Made by a program: the position numbers and the translations under genes. Shown here piece after piece: positions 1-8,525 of a stretch of 64,000 nucleotides of DNA (positions within the stretch are counted from its first letter, which is position 1; each line of letters begins with the position of its first letter). Source of the DNA: Bacteroidales bacterium UBA3743 (lineage in GTDB: Bacteria > Bacteroidota > Bacteroidia > Bacteroidales > Paludibacteraceae); contig DFGT01000015.1 in the NCBI GenBank assembly GCA_002371265.1, positions 132,050 through 196,049 of the forward strand. The letters run 5' to 3'. Under the pieces are notes generated by a model that did no database searches, was not told where the DNA came from, and was given only the letters and a program-made list of their open reading frames with translations.

Positions 1-404
1 GCTACCTCAACGATGAAACGAACTGCTAGACGTGTAGCCTTGTTTGCACCACAGAATGCGTCTACAACGTAAAGATTCTTGTTTGAAAGCTCTTTCTTTG
101 CGATATCCTTAACCTTTGCCCAAACCTCTTCTGACATTGGGTGGTTGTCATTCTTATATGCGTCTGATGTCCACCATACATTGTTGTGTGAGTTCTTGTC
201 ATCAACAATGTACTTGTCCTTAGGAGAACGACCAGTAAAGATACCTGTCATTACGTTTACTGCACCTAGCTCAGTAACCTGACCTACTTCATAACCCTGA
301 AGACCAGCTTTTGTCTCCTCTGCGAACAATACCTCGTACGATGGATTGTGTGCAATCACTGTTGCACCTGTAATACCGTACTTTGACAAATCCAAATTAG
401 CCAT
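1..404 (-). CDS. pckA: Phosphoenolpyruvate carboxykinase (ATP), N-terminal part
   Basis: Only the first 134 codons are in the window; the gene runs off the left edge. The start is the ATG at 404-402, giving MANLDLSKYGITG. The visible part carries the conserved N-terminal stretches of ATP-type PEP carboxykinase: ELGAVNVMTGIFTGRSPKDK (substrate-binding GRSPKDK), VWWTSDAYK, and YVVDAFCGANKATRLAVRF. The full family protein is about 535 residues, so the P-loop and metal ligands lie outside. The enzyme interconverts oxaloacetate and PEP with ATP/ADP; in fermentative Bacteroidetes it is known to run in the carboxylating direction towards succinate. A TATTTTTG -7 box lies about 58 bases upstream. The family assignment is firm; the direction of the reaction is inferred from lifestyle. 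Confidence 0.93.
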   Translation of the reverse strand, partial: MANLDLSKYGITGATVIAHNPSYEVLFAEETKAGLQGYEVGQVTELGAVNVMTGIFTGRSPKDKYIVDDKNSHNNVWWTSDAYKNDNHPMSEEVWAKVKDIAKKELSNKNLYVVDAFCGANKATRLAVRFIVEV

Positions 405-461
405 GTTTGATATTATTTAATAATTATTACTTCCTTTTATTCGTTGTTATACTAACAAAGA

Positions 462-469
462 CAAAAATA
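462..469 (-). promoter_or_regulatory. Bacteroidetes -7 box upstream of pckA
   Basis: On the minus strand this reads TATTTTTG, matching the Bacteroidetes -7 consensus TAnnTTTG. It lies about 58 bases before the pckA start codon. No TTTG -33 box was found at the usual 19-21 base spacing, so the call rests on the -7 match and position only. Confidence 0.4.
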
Positions 470-615
470 GAAAATTTTTTCATTTTATTACTATTTTCCT
501 CTTTTTATTTTCAAAATTTCAGTCATTTTAATTTTCCCGCCCTACTCTCCTTCATGACATAGGAATGCAGCATCTGCACAACTATTCTTTTTTTTGTTGC
601 GCGTCTCCACGGAAA

Positions 616-1197
616 TCAGATGTAAATCTTCTGCTTTCTATATTTATCCTTCACATAATCGAAGAATTTGACTCCATTGGCATCAGCAATTTGCTTTCCT
701 ATTTTCAATGTGGCAGGCAGACATTTCACATCTGATGTCGACACCAAGCAATCGTAAGTCTGGTCGTCGTACACTTTGCGCAACTCATACACCGTCTCGT
801 CTACCTTATTTTTGCTTATACCCATGAAATTGAAAGTCTGGCTCTGCTCGTAGGTCTGGAAGACGATGCGGCTAAACCCACCTTCCATTTTTTTCCATTC
901 TCCTTTATCTTTTCCAAGGAACGTATAGCCGTCAAAATACCGGTTTCCCGAATTATCAAATATGAATGTGTCACGACTTGTGAGCAACATATAGGTACAG
1001 AATGCCAGTATGGCCGAGAAAATGAATGTCCCGGTCAAATAATAGCCAAAATTTTCTTTTGGAAGAATATCATCGCTTATTCCAAATGCTGTCTGCAATG
1101 CAAGCACCAGATAAAACATCACCATAGCGACATCCAACAATAGTGCAACGCCATAAACGGGCAACGGGAAATGGTATCTATAGTCTACTCTAGTCAT
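616..1197 (-). CDS. Hypothetical protein with two N-terminal membrane segments
   Basis: Not recognised. About 193 residues starting MTRVDYRYHF. Two hydrophobic stretches (about residues 12-33, VYGVALLLDVAMVMFYLVL, and 52-72, YLTGTFIFSAILAFCTYMLL) are followed by a soluble, probably cytoplasmic region of about 115 residues rich in charged and aromatic residues. The reading frame is open for seven codons upstream of this ATG, but that extension runs through the transketolase terminator hairpin, so the ATG at 1197 is the better start. It sits directly downstream of tkt on the same strand, separated by that terminator, and may be reached by read-through. No function is proposed. Confidence 0.6.
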   Translation of the reverse strand: MTRVDYRYHFPLPVYGVALLLDVAMVMFYLVLALQTAFGISDDILPKENFGYYLTGTFIFSAILAFCTYMLLTSRDTFIFDNSGNRYFDGYTFLGKDKGEWKKMEGGFSRIVFQTYEQSQTFNFMGISKNKVDETVYELRKVYDDQTYDCLVSTSDVKCLPATLKIGKQIADANGVKFFDYVKDKYRKQKIYI

Positions 1198-1205
1198 AAC
1201 AGAAA

Positions 1206-1237
1206 CAAAAAAAGCCACCTTAATTAAGGTGGCTTTT
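1206..1237 (-). terminator. Intrinsic terminator of transketolase gene
   Basis: AAAAGCCACCTTAATTAAGG continues into GTGGCTTTT to form a perfect 28-base palindrome at 1210-1237. On the minus strand it is followed by a run of seven T, thirteen bases after the tkt stop codon. Confidence 0.88.
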
Positions 1238-1249
1238 ATTAATTATCAA

Positions 1250-3280
1250 TTAAATATTCAGGAATTCACAAACATCCGAATAAACGCTTTCGGCATTAAA
1301 TCCGAATTTTTCGTCCAACACTTTGAATGGTGCCGAGTAACCGAAATGGTCAAGTCCGTGTACATAGCCGTCAACGCCGACCAGTCCTTGCATCGAGCAA
1401 GGTATTCCCGCTGTCAAAGCATATTTCTTTGCTGACGACGGTATCACTTCCTCCTGATACTCCTTACTCTGAGTTCTGAACAATCCCTCTGAGATCGCAG
1501 ACACAATTTGGATTTTCAAGTTTTTGCGTTCCTCCAGCAGTTTCGCTCCATCAAACAACGTGCTTACCTCACTACCGTTTGCAACCATCACAATATCCGG
1601 AGTACCTTCGCAAGCCTTTACTATATAAGCTCCCTTGGCTGCTTTCTTCGACTCTGCCACTCTGTCTCCAGGAAGATCGTTGACATTCTGACGAGAAAGG
1701 ATCAACGCTGTCGGAGTATCTGTGTTCTCCATCGCCATCTTCCAAGCCTCTGTTGTCTCATAAACGTCAGCAGGACGAAGCACAAGCATACTGTTCTTTC
1801 CAGCATGGTTTTTAATCTTCTCCAACAATCTCACCTGCATCTCCTGCTCGATTGGCTGGTGTGTTGGTCCATCCTCACCTACACGGAAAGCATCATGGCT
1901 CCATACATATTTTACAGGAAGACGCATAAGTGCCGCCATTCTGTAGGCTGGTTTCATATAATCAGAGAAGACGAAGAATGTTCCGCAAGCGGCATACATA
2001 CCACCGTGAAGAACGATACCATTCATTATACAAGCCATTGTCAACTCTGAAACTCCTGCGTTCAAGAATCTGCCGCTGAAATCACCGTTTACAATAGGAT
2101 GTGTCTTCTTCAAGAAACCATCTGTCTTATCTGAATTCGACAAGTCAGCGCTGCTGACAATCATATTCTCTACATTGTCTGCCAAGTATCCAAGCACTGC
2201 AGCCGAAGCGGCACGTGTAGGCTGATTTGGCTTCTGCTCAATCTTAGAGAAATCAAGATTAGGAAGTTTGCCACTGAAGAAAAGTTCCAGTTTGGCAGCC
2301 AACTCTGGGTTTTTCTTTGCCCACTCTGCCTGCTCTGCCTTACGCTTTCCTGCTTCAGCGATCAATTCCTCTCTACGAGCAGCATATAATTTCTTTGTTT
2401 CTTCAAAAATCTTGAAAGGATCGTTAGGATCACCGCCAAGGTTTTCAATTGTCTTAGCGACATCAACACCTGCGGCAGACAATGGCTGTCCGTGTGTCGA
2501 AACCTGACCTTCAAAATTAGAACCGTCAGACTTGACACAACCGCGTCCCATTGTAGTATTACCTATAATAAGTGTAGGACGTGATGTCTCAGCGTTTGCA
2601 TTATCAAGTGCCTCTATAATCTGAGCGACGTCGTTTCCATTGATTGTGATAACGTTCCAATCCCAAGCCTTGTATTTCTGCTCGATATCCTCGTTCGACA
2701 CCTCATCAACCTTTGTAGAAAGCTGAATATTGTTGGCATCGTAGAACATAATCAAGTTAGACAAACCTAGATTTCCGGCAATTCTTCCTGCTCCCTGTGA
2801 AATCTCCTCCTGGATACCACCGTCTGAAATGAATGTGTAGATCTTGTGGTCCATCCAGTTTCCAAACTTTTGAGTTAGGAATTTTCCTGCGATTGCCGCA
2901 CCTACAGCCATAGTGTGTCCTTGTCCTAACGGACCAGATGTATTTTCAATACCTCTTTCAAAACAAACCTCTGGATGTCCTGGAGTGCAACTGCCCCACT
3001 GACGGAAATTCTGAATATCAGAAACCTCAAACTTACCAGACAACAACAATACAGAATATAGCATTGGAGACATATGACCCGGATCTAAGAAGAAACGGTC
3101 TCTGCAAACCCATAGAGGGTCGCTTGGATCATATCGTAAGTATTTAGAATAGAGCACATTGATGAAGTCAGCTCCACCCATTCCTCCTCCCGGATGTCCC
3201 GATTTAGCCTTTTCTACCATTGCAGCAGTCAAAATTCTGATATTGTCCGCAGCAATGCTTAGGTTCTTGATGTCTGTCAT
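1250..3280 (-). CDS. tkt: Transketolase
   Basis: 676 residues, the usual full length. Transfers two-carbon units between sugar phosphates in the non-oxidative pentose phosphate pathway, using thiamine diphosphate. Visible landmarks: the N-terminal KAKSGHPGGGMGGADF substrate-binding stretch, GPLGQGHTMAVGAAIAG, the ThDP motif region beginning ISDGGIQEEISQGAGR and ending FYDANNIQ (SDG in place of the more common GDG), then the pyrimidine-domain GVSELTMACIMNGIVLHGG and HDAFRVGEDGPTHQPIEQ. Transcribed alone: a canonical Bacteroidetes promoter lies about 40 bases upstream and a strong terminator follows. The start MTDIKNLSIAADNIRILTAA agrees with the family. Confidence 0.97.
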   Translation of the reverse strand: MTDIKNLSIAADNIRILTAAMVEKAKSGHPGGGMGGADFINVLYSKYLRYDPSDPLWVCRDRFFLDPGHMSPMLYSVLLLSGKFEVSDIQNFRQWGSCTPGHPEVCFERGIENTSGPLGQGHTMAVGAAIAGKFLTQKFGNWMDHKIYTFISDGGIQEEISQGAGRIAGNLGLSNLIMFYDANNIQLSTKVDEVSNEDIEQKYKAWDWNVITINGNDVAQIIEALDNANAETSRPTLIIGNTTMGRGCVKSDGSNFEGQVSTHGQPLSAAGVDVAKTIENLGGDPNDPFKIFEETKKLYAARREELIAEAGKRKAEQAEWAKKNPELAAKLELFFSGKLPNLDFSKIEQKPNQPTRAASAAVLGYLADNVENMIVSSADLSNSDKTDGFLKKTHPIVNGDFSGRFLNAGVSELTMACIMNGIVLHGGMYAACGTFFVFSDYMKPAYRMAALMRLPVKYVWSHDAFRVGEDGPTHQPIEQEMQVRLLEKIKNHAGKNSMLVLRPADVYETTEAWKMAMENTDTPTALILSRQNVNDLPGDRVAESKKAAKGAYIVKACEGTPDIVMVANGSEVSTLFDGAKLLEERKNLKIQIVSAISEGLFRTQSKEYQEEVIPSSAKKYALTAGIPCSMQGLVGVDGYVHGLDHFGYSAPFKVLDEKFGFNAESVYSDVCEFLNI

Positions 3281-3318
3281 TTTATGTTGTATAATGTTGT
3301 TTTTTACTTAACGGGATG

Positions 3319-3349
3319 CAAAATTAGTAAAAAATTCGGCATCAACAAA
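3319..3349 (-). promoter_or_regulatory. Canonical Bacteroidetes promoter of tkt
   Basis: On the minus strand a TTTG at 3349-3346 is followed, after exactly 19 bases, by TAATTTTG at 3326-3319. This matches the TTTG-N19-TAnnTTTG promoter known from Bacteroides. It predicts a leader of about 30 bases before the tkt ATG at 3280. It is the best-formed promoter I found in the window. Confidence 0.75.
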
Positions 3350-3448
3350 ATAAAGCTATTAAAATAAGGTGCAAAAATGCCATTACATTTTGCATGAAAA
3401 TATTCGGTTCGTCCAATTCTCAACAGCAATAATTTCCATCAAAAAAAG

Positions 3449-3985
3449 CTATCGATTCTTCATAAACGGACCTATCGGATATAATTCAGAAGGTGAATCA
3501 TCCGGTGAAAGCCAAAAATAAAGCGAATAATCACATTTTGATGCCTTAAGAAGAAACCTTTTTCCTCTTTCTGACATCTCTGCTCTGTTGCTTTCATATT
3601 GGTTACCATCCATACAACAGAAAGTAAGAAATTTATAGTATTTCAAAGGGAGTTCATCATCATCCACCATTAAATGAAGAATAATTGGCTTTGTAATATC
3701 TATACTGTCTTTTACTGGCTCATTCTTAAGATTTAAAGACAATAAATGTTTGACACCTTTTTTATCATAACACTCAATAACAGGATCTAAAAAAGACTCC
3801 TGATTTATCAGTTTTGCCATACATTCCACAGGCCATTCCTCACATTGTTGCTTAAAACCTACTTTTGATTTATCAAAATCATCCGTAAAATCAGAACATT
3901 CATAACCCTGTGCCTGAACGCCCAATGACAAAGTCATCACAAAACATGAAATCAAATATTTCAGCAGATTTTTGTTGAAATTCAT
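3449..3985 (-). CDS. Secreted hypothetical protein, paralogue A
   Basis: 178 residues, family not recognised. Starts MNFNKNLLKYLISCFVMTLS with a signal peptide probably cleaved after VQA. The mature part has four or five cysteines and the stretches DFTDDFDKSKVGFKQQ, FLDPVIECYDKKGVKHLLSL, PIILHLMVDDDELPLKYYKF and FWLSPDDSPSELYPIGPF. It is a close paralogue of the gene at 4072-4608, and the homology extends into the upstream DNA (cataattataagttttaatg), so this is a tandem duplication. A periplasmic or surface role is inferred from the signal peptide only. Confidence 0.7.
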   Translation of the reverse strand: MNFNKNLLKYLISCFVMTLSLGVQAQGYECSDFTDDFDKSKVGFKQQCEEWPVECMAKLINQESFLDPVIECYDKKGVKHLLSLNLKNEPVKDSIDITKPIILHLMVDDDELPLKYYKFLTFCCMDGNQYESNRAEMSERGKRFLLKASKCDYSLYFWLSPDDSPSELYPIGPFMKNR

Positions 3986-4071
3986 AATTATAAGTTTTAA
4001 TGATAAGCATCAGGCACCTAAGAGATACTGATGATTAAATATAAAGATTGAAAATATAGCTCTTATGCCTC

Positions 4072-4608
4072 TTATTTAGCAAACGGACCTATCGGATATA
4101 ATTCAGAAGGTGAATCATCCGGTGAAAGCCAAAAATAAAACGAATCACATTTTGATGACCTTGATAAACTTCTAAGAAACCATTTTCCAGATTCAGCAAA
4201 TTCTGCTTTATTACTTTCATATGTGGTATGATCCATCCAACAGAAAGTAAGAAATTTATAATATTTCAAAGGTATTTCATCATCATCCACCATTAAATGA
4301 AGAATTATCGGCTTTGTACTATCTATACTGTCTTTTACAGGCTCATTCTTTACTCGTAAAGACAACAAATGCTTGACATTTTTTTTATCATAACACTCAA
4401 TAACCGGATCTATAAACGACTCTTTGTTTGCCAGTTTTGCAAGACATTCCGCAGGCCAATCTTCATATTGTTGCTTAAACCCGACTTTTGATTTATCAAA
4501 ATCATCCGTAAAATCTTCATCACAACATGTAGTTGCCTGAACACCCGATGACAGTGTCAGCACAAAACATGAGATCAAAAACTTAAATAAACTCTTATTG
4601 TTATTCAT
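4072..4608 (-). CDS. Secreted hypothetical protein, paralogue B
   Basis: 178 residues from MNNNKSLFKFLISCFVLTLS, again with a signal peptide. The open frame extends 15 codons further up, but alignment with paralogue A, including the shared leader DNA just before the ATG, fixes the start at 4608. Most of the chain matches paralogue A; differences cluster after the signal peptide (CCDEDF versus ECSDF) and near residue 150 (RSLSRSSKCDSFYF versus KASKCDYSLYF). Promoter and terminator are not obvious. Function unknown; the pair looks like a recent duplication with early divergence. Confidence 0.7.
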   Translation of the reverse strand: MNNNKSLFKFLISCFVLTLSSGVQATTCCDEDFTDDFDKSKVGFKQQYEDWPAECLAKLANKESFIDPVIECYDKKNVKHLLSLRVKNEPVKDSIDSTKPIILHLMVDDDEIPLKYYKFLTFCWMDHTTYESNKAEFAESGKWFLRSLSRSSKCDSFYFWLSPDDSPSELYPIGPFAK

Positions 4609-4791
4609 AATTATAAGTTTTAATGATAGCATCAGACTGCATCGTCGATACATTCTTCAAAACAACAAATAATACAGTGTTTATGCAAATGTATGACCAT
4701 CTTTTTTAGTGATGATATTACAAAAATGTGAAATTCGGAGAAAAAGGCATACAAAAACGAACAAATTCAACAATGCGTCACTTAAATTCAT

Positions 4792-4799
4792 TACTTTTG
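4792..4799 (+). promoter_or_regulatory. -7 box upstream of the PAP2 gene
   Basis: TACTTTTG matches TAnnTTTG. It lies 23 bases before the first in-frame ATG (4823) and about 100 before the preferred ATG (4901). No -33 TTTG was seen at normal spacing. It mildly favours the earlier start, against the better signal peptide at the later one. Confidence 0.4.
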
Positions 4800-4900
4800 T
4801 TCTAAAAGTATGATATATTCAAATGTGTTCGGACAAGATATCTAGAATAATAGGGATCTTAACAACTTATATTATTGCATGTTATAGAGAATTAAGAGAT

Positions 4901-6232
4901 ATGGCACACCACGTCTCTGCCTCGGTTTTGTCCAAAACGATTTGTGCCGCAATAGCTGGTGTTATGTCAGTCATGTCAATTTCCGCGACTGAGGAAAATG
5001 ATTCCATCAAAATCACTTCCGTCGCCCCAAGTGACTCATTTCCAAACATAAACGATTCCATAATCAAACATCCTTATTCAAAAATGATTGAATGCACCCA
5101 TATCGGTGTGCCATTCATAGTCGGTGGATTAATCGAAATGGAGCACAACAAAAAGTTCAGGGAGTTGCGTAACAGTTTCATGCCTAGATTTCACAGTGAA
5201 GTCGACAACTTCACCCAATACCTCCCAGCAGGTGTAATGCTTGGAATGAAGGCTTTGGGTGTGCCAAGCCGTAGCAGCTGGGGTGAGATGCTTACTGCCG
5301 ACGCTTTTTCCGCAATAATAATGGCCGGACTTGTGAACAGCATCAAATACACTACCAAACTCCGTCGTCCAGACGGATCGTCCAACAACAGTTTCCCTTC
5401 AGGGCATACCGCCACCGCTTTCATGACAGCCACAATGCTCAATAAAGAATACGGTGATCTAAGTCCATGGATAGGAATGGGCGCATACGCCACAGCCACA
5501 GCCACCGGACTGATGCGTATGGCCAACAACCGTCATTGGATGAGCGACATCCTGGCCGGAGCAGGTATTGGAATCATGTCCACCGAATTCGCATATTGGT
5601 TGAGCGACATTATTTTCAAACGTAAAAAAGCAAGTTCGGAACTTATAGACCATTGGGTGGACTTTGAGCAATGGAACCCTTCATTTCTAGGCTTTTACGC
5701 TAATTTCCAGATTCCCCTAACAAAATACAAGCCTGCTTACGGAATGTCATTCAACACCTCGACAGGCACATCAGCAGGAATCGAAGGTGCGTGGTATTGG
5801 AATCATCATTTTGGAGTAGGTGGAAGATTAAGTGTGATGAATGTTCATTATTCGTACAATAGCATTAAAGAGATAATAGACACTCCAGAAGAATTAAATC
5901 AAGCCAATAATGGAGACTCTTTCGAAATGGCTGTGTTCCAAACTGGAATATACTCCTACATAAAGATATTCAGACACATGTATTTCAGTCCTAAAGCACT
6001 AATAGGGATTAACAGATACGACAAAACAGTAAATGTATTTTTCACATGCCCGTCAAACATTGGGGCTTGTTTCACAACCGGCGGCTCAATCGGAGCAATG
6101 GTGACCCAATATTTCGACATCAACTTCTTTGCAGACTGGAATGCTTTGTCTCCTCACAATGATGTACAAAACAAAGTGATTCAGACTATTGGTCTTGGTG
6201 CCAGATTTTCCTACAGATTCAAAGAAAAATAA
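4901..6232 (+). CDS. PAP2-family phosphatase with C-terminal barrel-like domain
   Basis: 443 residues from MAHHVSASVLSK, chosen because it begins a signal peptide (KTICAAIAGVMSVMSISA); an upstream ATG at 4823 would add 26 residues. The first half has the three PAP2 phosphatase motifs: KYTTKLRRPDG (KX6RP), SFPSGHTATAF (PSGH) and NRHWMSDILAGAGIG (the RHxxxD part). Known PAP2 enzymes of the envelope act on undecaprenyl-diphosphate, phosphatidylglycerophosphate or lipid A. After about residue 245 the chain becomes alternating aromatic and polar strands (for example GIEGAWYWNHHFGVGGRLSV) ending RFSYRFKEK, which resembles a small outer-membrane beta-barrel. Such fusions occur in Bacteroidetes; the substrate cannot be read from sequence. 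Confidence 0.85.
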   Translation: MAHHVSASVLSKTICAAIAGVMSVMSISATEENDSIKITSVAPSDSFPNINDSIIKHPYSKMIECTHIGVPFIVGGLIEMEHNKKFRELRNSFMPRFHSEVDNFTQYLPAGVMLGMKALGVPSRSSWGEMLTADAFSAIIMAGLVNSIKYTTKLRRPDGSSNNSFPSGHTATAFMTATMLNKEYGDLSPWIGMGAYATATATGLMRMANNRHWMSDILAGAGIGIMSTEFAYWLSDIIFKRKKASSELIDHWVDFEQWNPSFLGFYANFQIPLTKYKPAYGMSFNTSTGTSAGIEGAWYWNHHFGVGGRLSVMNVHYSYNSIKEIIDTPEELNQANNGDSFEMAVFQTGIYSYIKIFRHMYFSPKALIGINRYDKTVNVFFTCPSNIGACFTTGGSIGAMVTQYFDINFFADWNALSPHNDVQNKVIQTIGLGARFSYRFKEK

Positions 6233-6252
6233 TCCTGATTAAGCCACATAAA

Positions 6253-7008
6253 TCAATGGAAGAAATATCCGATTGTGTATTTCACACCCCATTTGCTTCC
6301 ATTAAAATTGCCATAGCCTGGGGAATAACTCTGTTTTACATCAAAAGAAGATCCGTCAGGCATATCTACTGTCTTGACTTTTGCTCTTCCAAACTCTCGC
6401 AATTTTCCCTCAACTCCCATACAGAAAAACTTAGCGATCGGATATCTCAATCCGACTGAGAACTCCGCCCATCGGCAAAGACTTTTTCCTGAGACAGAAT
6501 ATGCCTTCTCTATATTCCAGAACTCATTGCTCAATCTTACATTCTCAATATCAAAGTGAGACGGTGAGAAAGCGAATTTTGCTCCTATATACAACAATGG
6601 AATCACTTTATTTCCACGTCCGTCGTTCAAGAAATTGAAATTGGCTCCAATCTTATAATAAGAGCCGTTGCATGTGTAGGAATATCCAGGAATCTGAGGC
6701 AATCCATAATTATACGACTCAGTGGCGTCATACTTGGAATATCCAGCCTCAAAAGTAGGATAAATGGTATGGCAAATATCTGCGTCCACGCCAAAGCTAA
6801 AATCCGTTTTGCCATCCTTAAACATAGATGTTATTGGGCCAGCGATATCAGCATATACAGACACTCCATAAAAAGTTTTGGACGTAGTCAAATTCCATTC
6901 ATCCTTAACCTCCTGCGCCTCTTTTTTTTGCGCAAAAACTGATGTGATGAAAAGACTACTCAAAACCAGCCAAAAAAATCTCAATATTCTCATTGTCGTA
7001 GTTTTCAT
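6253..7008 (-). CDS. Outer-membrane beta-barrel protein, DUF6048-like
   Basis: 251 residues from MKTTTMRILRFFWLVLSSLF, a signal peptide cleaved near VFAQ; an ATG at 6993 is an equally good start. The mature chain has strand-like repeats rich in Tyr, Phe and Gly (FSFGVDADICHTIYPTFEAGY, YYKIGANFNFL, CRWAEFSVGLRYPI) and ends WGVKYTIGYFFH, with a terminal aromatic typical of barrel proteins. The start overlaps the end of the upstream lipoprotein gene by about 50 bases, so translation is likely coupled. I recall a DUF6452 lipoprotein next to a DUF6048 barrel in Bacteroidales; that name is recollection, the barrel-like nature is visible. Confidence 0.7.
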   Translation of the reverse strand: MKTTTMRILRFFWLVLSSLFITSVFAQKKEAQEVKDEWNLTTSKTFYGVSVYADIAGPITSMFKDGKTDFSFGVDADICHTIYPTFEAGYSKYDATESYNYGLPQIPGYSYTCNGSYYKIGANFNFLNDGRGNKVIPLLYIGAKFAFSPSHFDIENVRLSNEFWNIEKAYSVSGKSLCRWAEFSVGLRYPIAKFFCMGVEGKLREFGRAKVKTVDMPDGSSFDVKQSYSPGYGNFNGSKWGVKYTIGYFFH

Positions 7009-7474
7009 CAACATCTTTAAATAATATTGCGACGGAATCACCTTCCGATGCGTTTTCAATCAAAACAGTATCTATCGTGCTCAACGTACGGACTCCACAC
7101 TCTGCATTCACAAACTCGTTTCTATTGGTATGCACTATTGCAATCTTGCCAATTTCCACAGTATCCGCAGTCAAAATGTAGAATCGTGAGGTGTCGGATT
7201 CAGGATTCAATACAAAATTAGCATACGAGCCACTTGTATTACCAATATATTTTATTGTGTCGCCATTTGCATCCATAGTTGCCAAAAAGACATTGATAGG
7301 TGATTTCGACAATTTATGGAAAGTTCTCAATGTGCCGACCACATACATATTCTCATTGCAAAAATCCGTCTCACACATAGTAAGAGACAACAACAAAGCG
7401 ATGGAAGCCAACACCCCCACCACTCGCTTGCTTACCATATTATACGTTTTGCGCATCATAGACTGTTTCTTCAT
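6956..7474 (-). CDS. Lipoprotein, DUF6452-like
   Basis: 172 residues. N-terminal basic and hydrophobic segment ending in a lipobox-like LTMC (Cys34), then ETDFCNENMYVVGTL. The rest alternates short strands (KSPINVFLATMDANGD, DTSRFYILTADTVEIGKIAI, VRTLSTIDTVLIENA). It fits the small Bacteroidetes lipoprotein family DUF6452 in size and N-terminal pattern. ATGs at 7474, 7459 and 7435 are possible; all keep the lipobox. It follows the nitroreductase stop by three bases and overlaps the barrel gene after it, so it belongs to the long minus-strand operon. Confidence 0.68.
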   Translation of the reverse strand: MKKQSMMRKTYNMVSKRVVGVLASIALLLSLTMCETDFCNENMYVVGTLRTFHKLSKSPINVFLATMDANGDTIKYIGNTSGSYANFVLNPESDTSRFYILTADTVEIGKIAIVHTNRNEFVNAECGVRTLSTIDTVLIENASEGDSVAILFKDVDENYDNENIEIFLAGFE

Positions 7475-7477
7475 TTA

Positions 7478-7999
7478 TTAGATCTCAGAAACGATTTCTG
7501 ACATATCCTTTCTTACCTTAGGTTTTGAGAAGACGGAATTGTCGGACGGATAACCTATCGGCACCAACGCAACCAGTTCCTTCTCCACCCCATCTATGCC
7601 AAGCACTTTGTTTGCCACCTCTGGATTGAAATTGCAAACCCAACATGTGCCCAAACCTTTCTCTGCAGCCGCCAAACATAAATGCTCCACAAAAATAGAA
7701 GCGTCTACATCAGCATGATCCTTGCCATCAGCTCTGTGCCACGACTCTGTATGGTCTACCACAACAGCCAAAACAACTGGAGCTGTCTTAAACCAATCTC
7801 TGTCGTAAGCGGCAGATAATTCCGTCAACTTTCCTTTGCTTTTCACAACGATCAATCGCCATGGCTGCTTATTGCAGGCTGACGGTGCCAGACGGGCCAC
7901 CTCAATCACTTCGTCAAGCACATTTTTTTCCACCACATGGGCAGTGTCATAAGAGCGTACAGACACTCGTTTGCTCGCTAAATCCAGAATGCTCATCAT
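7478..7999 (-). CDS. Nitroreductase-family FMN oxidoreductase
   Basis: 173 residues, a compact member of the nitroreductase superfamily. N-terminal ASKRVSVRSYDTAHV carries the phosphate-binding RxSxRxY-type motif for FMN; APSACNKQPWRLIVV and GLGTCWVCNFNPEVANKVLG are the other characteristic stretches. Members reduce nitro compounds, quinones or other electrophiles with NAD(P)H; the physiological substrate is unknown. The start overlaps the stop of the upstream gene in an ATGA arrangement (7996-7999), a clear sign of coupled translation. Confidence 0.88.
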   Translation of the reverse strand: MMSILDLASKRVSVRSYDTAHVVEKNVLDEVIEVARLAPSACNKQPWRLIVVKSKGKLTELSAAYDRDWFKTAPVVLAVVVDHTESWHRADGKDHADVDASIFVEHLCLAAAEKGLGTCWVCNFNPEVANKVLGIDGVEKELVALVPIGYPSDNSVFSKPKVRKDMSEIVSEI

Positions 8000-8517
8000 G
8001 CCAAAGTTTTGATTTCGTTCTTCAATACCACCAATGCAATATCAATTGGCGGATTCTCTGTCTCGTTGTATTTCTCGATCAGAATCTTCGACAACTCAAC
8101 GGCAGGCACATCTTTCGGAACCGACTCCGAACACGTATTGATAAATTGCAAAAGGCTCTCCTTCGCAGCTACGACAAAACGCCAAAGGTCTTCCGACACA
8201 TAAATCTGCTGAGAGACATTATGTTCAAATTCCTCACGCACCTGCTGGATATACATAAGGTGAAGATCGCCAGCTTTCATAGTAGGATACTGGATTCTCA
8301 CCACCATGCTTTCCGGCTTGATTCGTTCCAAGAACAACACCAAACGCTCGTAAGCCGTCAGTTTGATTGGAGTAAGAATTTTACCTGTCTCAATTCTCAT
8401 CTGATGTCTTCTCTCCTTCTCTCTGTTGTCGAGCAAATTCTTCAATACAAAGAAAGTGGCAAGGAAAACCAAAATTCCACTTACCGAAAATTTCAATATG
8501 TCAAGAATGATATCCAT
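7996..8517 (-). CDS. Conserved membrane-anchored protein, DUF7935-like
   Basis: 173 residues with one N-terminal membrane helix (ILKFSVSGILVFLATFFVLKN), then a charged cytoplasmic region: TPIKLTAYERLVLFLERIKPESMVVR, HLMYIQQVREEFEHNVSQQIYVS, FVVAAKESLLQFIN and PAVELSKILIEKYNE. The LRLTAYERLxLFLERIxP type motif is familiar from a widely conserved Bacteroidetes family that I recall as DUF7935; function unknown. It lies between the GT2 gene (eight-base gap) and the nitroreductase (ATGA overlap). Confidence 0.7.
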   Translation of the reverse strand: MDIILDILKFSVSGILVFLATFFVLKNLLDNREKERRHQMRIETGKILTPIKLTAYERLVLFLERIKPESMVVRIQYPTMKAGDLHLMYIQQVREEFEHNVSQQIYVSEDLWRFVVAAKESLLQFINTCSESVPKDVPAVELSKILIEKYNETENPPIDIALVVLKNEIKTLA

Positions 8518-8525
8518 ATCCTTTT

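Noticed and set aside
1508..2050. Long open frame antisense to transketolase
   Set aside because: Lies wholly within tkt on the other strand, has no family features and is a shadow of that gene's codon use.
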